A stretch of DNA of 5,088 nt from Planctomycetota bacterium (GTDB lineage Bacteria > Planctomycetota > UBA1135 > UBA2386), in NCBI GenBank assembly GCA_003235605.1, contig QJVU01000594.1, positions 1-5,088 of the forward strand, in the 5' to 3' direction. The translations under genes and the position numbers were made by a program. The notes under the pieces are model-generated. The model had not been told where the DNA came from. It saw nothing but the letters and a program-made list of their open reading frames with translations, and made no database searches. Shown in pieces: positions 1-5,088 of the stretch; the stretch's first letter is position 1; each line of letters starts with the position of its first letter.

Positions 1-496
1 GGAACCCGGAGTGGAACTCTCCCAGGTTCACCCCCAGGAGCACGTTCTCGGTGATCGTGAGGAACCGGTTGCTGAGGTACTTCCACCAGGGCATCTTGCT
101 CTTGAGACACTCCCTGCGCGTTCGTATCCGATTGCCCAGCAACATGTCGCACACACCGTGGTTCACCATCTGCACGAAGGCCGGGATCAACCTCGCGTCG
201 TACTGCCCGTCCGGGTGCAACATCACGATGATGTCGGCGCCGCGTTCCAGGGCGGCCCGGTAGATCTGCTTCTGGTTGCCGCCGTAGCCGCGGTTCTGGG
301 GGCTGCGGATCACGAACAGACCCAGCTTCTCCGCCATTTCGGCGGTGCCATCGGTGCTGGCATCGTCCCCCAGGATCAGGTCGTCATAACAGCCCTCGGG
401 GATCTCCTTGAGGGTCTCCCGCAGCGTCCTGGCCGCCTGATAGGCGGGCATGCAGATGGCGACCCGCGGCCTCGCTCCCCTGGCCTCGCCCGTCAC
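1..496 (-). CDS. Family 2 glycosyltransferase (DPM1-like GT-A fold), partial: 3' end beyond the window
   Basis: I translated 165 residues on the minus strand; the gene runs off the left edge. It should transfer a sugar from an activated donor (nucleotide-sugar) to a lipid or glycan acceptor at the cytoplasmic face of the membrane; donor and acceptor cannot be read from sequence. Visible motifs are a first beta strand RVAICMPAYQ (residues 11-20), the nucleotide-binding DDASTDGT (44-51), QNRGYGGNQK (67-76), and HPDGQYD (94-100) at the place of the usual DxD metal-binding motif. This set is typical of the dolichyl-phosphate-mannose-synthase-like GT2 group. The chosen start is GTG at 496, which overlaps the der stop codon as GTGA. 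GGAG lies 8 nt upstream, and the next start codon (ATG, residue 16) would cut into the first strand of the fold. The gene is co-directional with and coupled to der. Family assignment is firm; specificity is unknown. Confidence 0.88.
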   Translation of the reverse strand, partial: MTGEARGARPRVAICMPAYQAARTLRETLKEIPEGCYDDLILGDDASTDGTAEMAEKLGLFVIRSPQNRGYGGNQKQIYRAALERGADIIVMLHPDGQYDARLIPAFVQMVNHGVCDMLLGNRIRTRRECLKSKMPWWKYLSNRFLTITENVLLGVNLGEFHSGF

Positions 497-1842
497 TCCA
501 GGGGCTCCAGCCTGACCTTGCCGCGCCGGCGGAACCTGAGGCGGATCGGCACTTCACCACACGCGAATGCCGACCGGAGGACATTCTGCAGGTAGCGCTC
601 GTACTGGCCGCGGAACAGCTTCGGCTCGTTGACGAAGATCGTGATGGCGAGCGGCTGGACTCCGACCTGGGTGGCGTAGAACAGCTTGGGCACCGGTCCC
701 TTGCCCTTGGGGCTCAGTTTCTCCCGGGCCTGCTGCAGGACCTCGTTGAGCTTCGGGGTCGGGATCTTCGTGGCCGCCTGACCGCGGATCTCGAACAGCA
801 GGTCCAGCGTTGGGTCGACGTTGAGACCCTGCAGAGCGGAGATGAAGGAGACTGGGGCAAAGGCGAGGGCAGGCAGCTGCTGGCGGATGTAGCTGTCCCA
901 CTTCTTCAAGTCGATTTCTTCGGCAAGGTCCGCCTTGTTGCCCACGAGGATGACCGGCTTGAACTGCTCGATGCAGTAGTTGGCCAGCTTCTTGTCGACC
1001 TGGCTGATCTCGTCTGCCATGTCGAAGAGATGGAGTACCACATCGGCCCTTCGGATACTCGCGAAGCTGCGCGCATGGGAGAAGAACTCGATGGCATCCT
1101 CGATGGACCGCTTCTTGCGGACGCCGGCGGTGTCGATGGCCAGAAACCGCCTGCCGCGGTGTTCGAACTCGACATCCACTGCGTCCCGGGTGGTACCCGG
1201 GACCGGCGATACGATCACGCGCTCCTCCCCCACCAGCTGGTTGATCAATGTGGACTTGCCGGAGTTGCGCTTGCCGACAACGGCAAAGCGCAGGACCTCG
1301 TCTTCGACGTCCTCGGCCAGTTCGTCCTTGGAGGGCAGACGCTCCACGATCCGGTCCAGGAGGTCCGATGCACCGAAGCCTTCCTGCGCGCTCACCGGCA
1401 TCGGCTCGCCATAGCCCAGCCGTACCCATTCGCCGACGGAGTACTCCTCCCAACGGGACTCCACCTTGTTCACCACAAGGATCACGGCTCCCGCCTTGCG
1501 GCGCAGGCGCTGGGCCACGAGCTCGTCCCCCGGTACCAGACCCTCCTTGGCATCCACGACAAAAAGGACCAGGTCCGAGAGGTCCAAGGCCACGCTGATC
1601 TGGCTCTCGATATGCTCTTTCAGGAGAGCGTCGTCCACCAGGCCGAGGCCGCCGGTGTCGATGATCTCGAACCGCCGACCTCGCCAACCAAGGACCACCG
1701 TCACGCGGTCCCGGGTGACGCCGGCGGTGGGCTCGACGATGGACACGCGTCGACCCGCCAGCCGGTTGAGCAGGCTGGACTTCCCCACGTTGGGGCGGCC
1801 GACGATGGTTATGCGGGCAAGGGCCATTGGCTCCGGAGACAC
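493..1842 (-). CDS. der: GTPase Der (EngA), 50S ribosome assembly factor
   Basis: A complete 449-residue protein, close to the usual Der length (about 440-490). Der has two tandem G domains and a C-terminal KH-like domain, and acts in the cytoplasm in maturation of the large ribosomal subunit. Domain 1: P-loop GRPNVGKS (15-22), switch region GVTRDR (41-46), DTGG (62-65), NKVE (125-128). Domain 2: P-loop GKRNSGKS (190-197), PGTTRD (215-220), DTAG (237-240), NKAD (302-305), SA loop near 335-336. The KH-like domain spans about 358-449 and ends in a basic stretch. The first domain's G4 motif has Glu where NKxD normally has Asp. The start taken is GTG at 1842: an in-frame TAG lies shortly upstream and no earlier start is possible. 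ATG at 1827 (444 residues) is a real alternative, with GGAG only 3 nt before it. The downstream glycosyltransferase overlaps by 4 nt; the AceE-like gene diverges from it. Identification is very secure. Confidence 0.97.
   Translation of the reverse strand: MSPEPMALARITIVGRPNVGKSSLLNRLAGRRVSIVEPTAGVTRDRVTVVLGWRGRRFEIIDTGGLGLVDDALLKEHIESQISVALDLSDLVLFVVDAKEGLVPGDELVAQRLRRKAGAVILVVNKVESRWEEYSVGEWVRLGYGEPMPVSAQEGFGASDLLDRIVERLPSKDELAEDVEDEVLRFAVVGKRNSGKSTLINQLVGEERVIVSPVPGTTRDAVDVEFEHRGRRFLAIDTAGVRKKRSIEDAIEFFSHARSFASIRRADVVLHLFDMADEISQVDKKLANYCIEQFKPVILVGNKADLAEEIDLKKWDSYIRQQLPALAFAPVSFISALQGLNVDPTLDLLFEIRGQAATKIPTPKLNEVLQQAREKLSPKGKGPVPKLFYATQVGVQPLAITIFVNEPKLFRGQYERYLQNVLRSAFACGEVPIRLRFRRRGKVRLEPLE
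505..508 (-). promoter_or_regulatory. Shine-Dalgarno for the glycosyltransferase, inside the end of der
   Basis: On the minus strand GGAG is followed by 8 nt and then the GTG start at 496. It sits in the last codons of der and supports GTG rather than the internal ATG as the start, with translation coupled to der termination. Confidence 0.5.
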
Positions 1843-1886
1843 TAGAAAGCTCGTCCTGACATCCTACCTTGTGCACCCAAGCACGC
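1843..1886. promoter_or_regulatory. Short divergent gap between der and the AceE-like gene
   Basis: Only 44 bp separate the der GTG from the ATG of the AceE-like gene, so any promoters must lie here or overlap the coding starts. On the minus strand TAGGAT (1866-1861) resembles a -10 box, but I find no -35 box at proper spacing. On the plus strand TACCTT (1865-1870) is a still weaker candidate. No clear operator palindrome is visible. The promoter role is inferred from layout only. Confidence 0.35.
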
Positions 1887-4676
1887 ATGAGCAAGAACCA
1901 CGACCCAGAGCTGCTGGCCAGTATCACCCGTCGGGCCTTTGTGCAGATGGTGGCAATGATCCACATCGCCAACAACCGGGACATTGCGGTCAAGGGTGAT
2001 CCCAAGGTGGGAGGGCACCCGGCGGCCTGCGCTTCCTGCATGGAGATCCTGGCCGCACTGCATCTCGTGGTGCGGGAACCGGCCGACTACGTCTGCTGCA
2101 AGCCCCACGCGTCCCCCACCGACCATGCCCTGCACCACCAGCTGGGTCTGTTCCGCAACGCCGACGGCGAATGGGCGACGCCGTCCCAACGGGAGGCGGC
2201 GATGGCCCGGCTCAGGGACTTCTCCCACGACGGCCAGCCGGTGTTCCAGTCCTATCACGCCGAGGCCGACCCGGACAGCTTCCACTTCCTCCCCTCGGGC
2301 TCGGTGGGCATCCCGCCCGTGGCCGCGGTCTACCTGGCCCTGGCCCACCGCTACGCCCGCAGCCATGGCTGGGAGGTCCCGACCCCCCACTTCTGGTGCA
2401 TGATGGGCGACTCGGAGTTCCGGGAGGGCTCGCTTATGGAGGTGCTTCCGGAGGTAGCCGAGCGGGAGCTCGGACGGGTCACCTGGATCGTGGACTACAA
2501 CCGCCAGAACCTGGACGGCACCCGCATCCCCAACAAGCGCGGTCTGAAGGGCACCGATGCCGACCGCATCCAGCGGACCTGCGAGGCCAACGGCTGGCGG
2601 GTGATCCAGGTCCGCCACGGCTCCTACCGCGAACAGCTGTTCAGGAAACCGGGGGGCAAGTCCCTGCGCCATGCCCTGGAAGAGGGCATGACCGACTACC
2701 ACTTCCAGATGCTGCTCTGGAAGCGGGACCCGGCTGCGATCCGCGAGGCCCTGCTCGGCGCCGACGAAGGCTGCAAGGCGCTGCTGGACGACCTGACCGA
2801 CAACGACGTGCTCCGGCTCTTCGAAGACCTGGGTGGGCACGACCTGAAGGTCCTCATCCAGGCCCTCGAGGACAGCAAGACGGGGGAAGGACCCACGATC
2901 CTCGTGGTCCACACCATCAAGGGACGGGGACTCTCCTCGTTCGCAGCTCCCGGCAACCACTCGGCGCTGCCGCAAGAAGAAGAGGTTCACCGGCTCCTCC
3001 GGGAGGCGGGCCTGTCCAGCGAGCGGCCGTTCGAACCGTTTCCCGAGGAGTCCCCCGAAGGCCGTTGGCTCAGAGAACGGTCCGGCTTCCTGAAACAGGG
3101 CATCCACGAGCACGAGACCATGTTGCACCACAACCTCGAGAAGGTGCGGCAGCAGCTGGCGGGCGTGGGTGGCGTTCCCGACTCCCTGGACATCAACCTC
3201 AAGCTGGTGCCGATGGTCCACACCCAGTGGATGTGGGGCCAGCTGGCAGCCAAGCTGGTGCGCATCGGGGTCTTCGACGAGCTGCAGGCGGCGGACAAAC
3301 CCGCCGGCCGCGAGCTCTCCCAGGAGGAGACGCGTTGGAGCCCGGTGGCGGACCTGATCCTGACGATGGCCCCGGACGTCGGCACCAGCACCAGCATCAA
3401 CCCGGCCATGGACGAGAAGGTCTACGGACCGGACTACGAGACCAACTGGGAGAAGAAGCTGGAACTGCAGGAGCGCCTGCGGCCGGAGCTGGCCCCCACC
3501 GACGAGGCCTGGACACGACACATCCGCTTCGAGATCGCCGAGGCGAACTGCATGAGCGCGGCGGGAGCATTCGGCAAGATGCGCGATCTCCTGGGCATCC
3601 CTTACCTGCCGATGATGACGGTCTACGACTTCTTCATCAAGCGCGCCCTCGACCAGCTCTACTACAACCTGTACTGGGACTCCGGCTTCATCCTGGTGGG
3701 CACGCCCTCAGGAGTCACCCTCGCGCCCGAGGGTGCCCAGCACAGCTGGAAGTCCGACATCCAGATCCCCAACCTGATCACCTGGGAGCCGGCCTTTGCC
3801 GTCGAGATGGATTGGATCCTCTGCGATGCCATCCGTCTGCACATGGAGAACGACAACGCCGGTCGCAGCGGTGTGTTGATCCGCGCCGTGACCCGGGGCA
3901 TCCGGCAGGACCTGCTGCTCAAGAGCCTGCGCAGGCAGGTGCGCTTCAAGAAGGACCTTCCCCAAGGCGCCGAGCTGGGAGTGTCCAGCGCCGATGGCGG
4001 CTTGCCGGAGTCCGAGGTCTTGAGCCAGGACGACGCCCAGATCTTGTCCGCGCGGCGCCGGGACGTCCTCTGCGGCGCCTACTACCTCTGCGATTACCGG
4101 GGCTATCGGGGCTACAACCCCGGCGAGAACGTCGTGCACGTCTTCGTCATGGGAGCTCTGGTGCCGGAGGCACTCGAGGCCAGCCACTGCCTTCTGGAGC
4201 GGGGGATCTATGCCAACGTCATCGTGGTCACGTCCCCCAGCCTGCTCCTGGGCCTGCAAGGCAAGGCGGACGACTTCCAGCACCTGCGAAACACCCTCGG
4301 GATCAACGGTGACCTGCACCTGTCAGGGAAGGGCGCCGCCGTGGATACGCTGGATGCCGTCGATCTGGCTGGACGCCGCGTGCCCGTGGTGAGCATCCAC
4401 GACGGCGAGGAGGGACTGCTGGACAACATCGGATCCGTCGTCGGCGTGAAGCAGCTGAGCCTGGCCATCCGCCGCTTCAGCAAGTGCGGCACACCGGCCC
4501 AGGTCTATGGGTACCAGGGCCTGGATCCGGACAGCATCGCCGCCGCCTGTGGGCGAGCCCTGGCCGAGACCGCCCTCGAGGAGGTGCGCCTCACCGGCGC
4601 CGCGCTGCGAATGATCCAGCAGCGCCAGGGACAGACCGCCGTCCCCTGGCGGGAGCTCTGGCCGGAGCAGGTCTAG
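1887..4676 (+). CDS. Homodimeric-type 2-oxoacid dehydrogenase E1 (AceE-like, pyruvate dehydrogenase E1 family)
   Basis: A 929-residue thiamine-diphosphate (ThDP) enzyme that, by family, decarboxylates a 2-oxoacid, usually pyruvate, and passes the acyl group to a lipoyl-E2. The cofactor domain spans about 17-365, the Pyr domain about 480-700 and the C-terminal transketolase-like domain about 725-929. Counterparts of E. coli AceE residues, by hand alignment, are: GGH with H44 (H106), H74 in HASP (H142), Y123 (Y177), D175/N205/Q207 as Mg-ThDP ligands (D230/N260/Q262), HTIKG at 342-346 with K345 (K392), H358 (H407), D497 (E522), E552 (E571) and H619 (H640). Differences: GDSE replaces GDGE at 174-177; about 60 N-terminal residues, the E2-docking segment of AceE, are missing; Cys lie at 48, 51, 70 and 71. 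I chose ATG 1887. TTG 1869 is in frame with a TGA before it, and neither start has a Shine-Dalgarno. No E2 or E3 gene is in view. The family is secure; the substrate (pyruvate, 2-oxobutanoate or other) is not. Confidence 0.87.
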   Translation: MSKNHDPELLASITRRAFVQMVAMIHIANNRDIAVKGDPKVGGHPAACASCMEILAALHLVVREPADYVCCKPHASPTDHALHHQLGLFRNADGEWATPSQREAAMARLRDFSHDGQPVFQSYHAEADPDSFHFLPSGSVGIPPVAAVYLALAHRYARSHGWEVPTPHFWCMMGDSEFREGSLMEVLPEVAERELGRVTWIVDYNRQNLDGTRIPNKRGLKGTDADRIQRTCEANGWRVIQVRHGSYREQLFRKPGGKSLRHALEEGMTDYHFQMLLWKRDPAAIREALLGADEGCKALLDDLTDNDVLRLFEDLGGHDLKVLIQALEDSKTGEGPTILVVHTIKGRGLSSFAAPGNHSALPQEEEVHRLLREAGLSSERPFEPFPEESPEGRWLRERSGFLKQGIHEHETMLHHNLEKVRQQLAGVGGVPDSLDINLKLVPMVHTQWMWGQLAAKLVRIGVFDELQAADKPAGRELSQEETRWSPVADLILTMAPDVGTSTSINPAMDEKVYGPDYETNWEKKLELQERLRPELAPTDEAWTRHIRFEIAEANCMSAAGAFGKMRDLLGIPYLPMMTVYDFFIKRALDQLYYNLYWDSGFILVGTPSGVTLAPEGAQHSWKSDIQIPNLITWEPAFAVEMDWILCDAIRLHMENDNAGRSGVLIRAVTRGIRQDLLLKSLRRQVRFKKDLPQGAELGVSSADGGLPESEVLSQDDAQILSARRRDVLCGAYYLCDYRGYRGYNPGENVVHVFVMGALVPEALEASHCLLERGIYANVIVVTSPSLLLGLQGKADDFQHLRNTLGINGDLHLSGKGAAVDTLDAVDLAGRRVPVVSIHDGEEGLLDNIGSVVGVKQLSLAIRRFSKCGTPAQVYGYQGLDPDSIAAACGRALAETALEEVRLTGAALRMIQQRQGQTAVPWRELWPEQV

Positions 4677-4815
4677 GAGCCCGGGGAACGATTCTTGGGT
4701 GAGGGTCGCGCGGCCAGACACGACAAAAACCCGGCTGCCCGACCGAAAGTTGCGCGTTCTGTTCGGCCAGCTACGTCTACACAGCGACGGTCCCATTCGG
4801 AGAGGAACGGCTAAC
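4677..4815. other. Intergenic region between the AceE-like gene and the HtrA-like gene
   Basis: This 139-bp non-coding stretch should hold the end of the upstream transcript and the start of the next one. A weak hairpin can be drawn at 4680-4699 (CCC and GAA arms pairing with TTC and GGG around a CGA loop, with G-T wobbles and a bulge), but no T-run follows. TTGCGC (4750-4755) with TACGTC (4772-4777) at 16-bp spacing is a poor sigma70-like pair. I cannot name a definite terminator or promoter in it. Confidence 0.4.
4799..4806 (+). promoter_or_regulatory. Shine-Dalgarno for the HtrA-like gene
   Basis: GGAGAGGA ends 9 nt before the ATG at 4816. It is a strong purine-rich site that favours 4816 over the second in-frame ATG at 4825. 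Confidence 0.65.
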
Positions 4816-5088
4816 ATGCCCGCCATGATCCCTGCTCGCGTCCACGCTCCTCAGACCTCGGGCCTCACTGCTCTCCTGGCGGGTGCCGCCCTGGTCCTCG
4901 CCGGCTACCTGGTCCTGGACCGGGCCGGGGTATTCGACCCGGCGCCCAGCGCGGAGCCGCGCCCGGTGAGCGCCCGCGGGGACCTGGCCGCCATGGAGAA
5001 GACCACGATCGAGATCTTCGAAAGGAACTCGCCGTCCGTGGTCCACATCACCACCTGCTTCGAGGGCCGTGACGGTACCCTCATCCCC
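4816..5088 (+). CDS. HtrA/DegP-like S1C serine protease, N-terminal part; 3' end beyond the window
   Basis: Ninety-one codons are present and the frame is open to the right edge. The protein starts with a short polar segment, then a hydrophobic helix at about residues 16-34 (LTALLAGAALVLAGYLVL), best read as an uncleaved signal anchor that places the rest outside the cytoplasmic membrane. A Pro/Ala-rich linker (about 41-52) follows. Next comes the segment from about 56 to 79 with EKTTIEIFERNSPSVVHITT, which matches the start of the trypsin-like domain in HtrA proteases (the usual form is a TI.lFe..SPSVV.I pattern). Members degrade or refold damaged envelope proteins. The catalytic His, Asp and Ser and any PDZ domain would lie outside the window, so activity cannot be judged. 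The start is supported by a strong Shine-Dalgarno. The gene is co-directional with the AceE-like gene, but the 139-bp gap suggests its own promoter. Confidence 0.72.
   Translation, partial: MPAMIPARVHAPQTSGLTALLAGAALVLAGYLVLDRAGVFDPAPSAEPRPVSARGDLAAMEKTTIEIFERNSPSVVHITTCFEGRDGTLIP

Noticed and set aside
11..595. A 194-codon plus-strand frame over the glycosyltransferase
   Set aside because: It is antisense to the GT2 motifs, with a His/Val-rich translation and no recognisable fold.
554..2041. A 495-codon minus-strand frame overlapping der and reaching into the AceE-like gene
   Set aside because: It is an out-of-frame reading of der, as seen from its Arg/Gly/Pro-rich sequence; der carries all the GTPase motifs.
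1842..3521. A 559-codon open frame antisense to the AceE-like gene
   Set aside because: Its translation is low-complexity (rich in Val, Gly, Leu, Arg, His) with no motif I recognise. It lies opposite a gene with clear family motifs, as expected for stop-poor shadow frames in GC-rich DNA.
2171..4312. A 713-codon open frame on the plus strand in another frame of the AceE-like gene
   Set aside because: It is dominated by Pro, Gly, Arg and Ala with no domain, and is fully overlapped by the supported gene.
4680..4699. Possible intrinsic terminator after the AceE-like gene
   Set aside because: The stem needs wobble pairs and a bulge and has no T-run after it, so it does not meet the usual standard.
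4750..4777. Possible sigma70 promoter TTGCGC-16 bp-TACGTC before the HtrA-like gene
   Set aside because: The -10 hexamer matches the consensus poorly; such pairs are frequent by chance.

Overview
The window is GC-rich bacterial DNA (about two thirds G+C by eye). It holds four protein genes and no RNA gene, mobile element or CRISPR array that I can see. The layout is ordinary chromosomal gene content. The second G domain of the Der GTPase has a sequence style (GKRNSGKS P-loop, an IRRADVV stretch, then ISQVDKKL) that I associate with Planctomycetota and related phyla. The HtrA-like N-terminus fits that loosely. This placement is an inference from remembered family style, not from a search.

Minus-strand pair (positions 1-1842): der, a complete ribosome-assembly GTPase gene, is followed with a 4-nt GTGA overlap by a GT2 glycosyltransferase whose 3' part lies outside the window. 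The overlap and a good internal Shine-Dalgarno indicate one transcript with coupled translation.

Plus strand (1887-4676): a large gene diverges from der across a gap of only 44 bp. It encodes a 929-residue thiamine-diphosphate enzyme of the homodimeric 2-oxoacid dehydrogenase E1 (AceE) family. Most catalytic residues known from E. coli AceE have recognisable counterparts. However, the N-terminal segment that docks AceE onto its E2 partner is absent, the cofactor motif reads GDSE instead of GDGE, and cysteine pairs sit next to the catalytic histidines. No E2 or E3 gene is visible. It may be a stand-alone or differently partnered relative of pyruvate dehydrogenase, and it is the most interesting object here.

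Plus strand (4816 to the right edge): after a 139-bp intergenic stretch comes the N-terminus of a membrane-anchored HtrA/DegP-like serine protease, cut by the window edge before its catalytic residues.

I see no obvious pathway linking the four genes. The best-supported functional unit is the der-glycosyltransferase transcript, and that link is probably only transcriptional.
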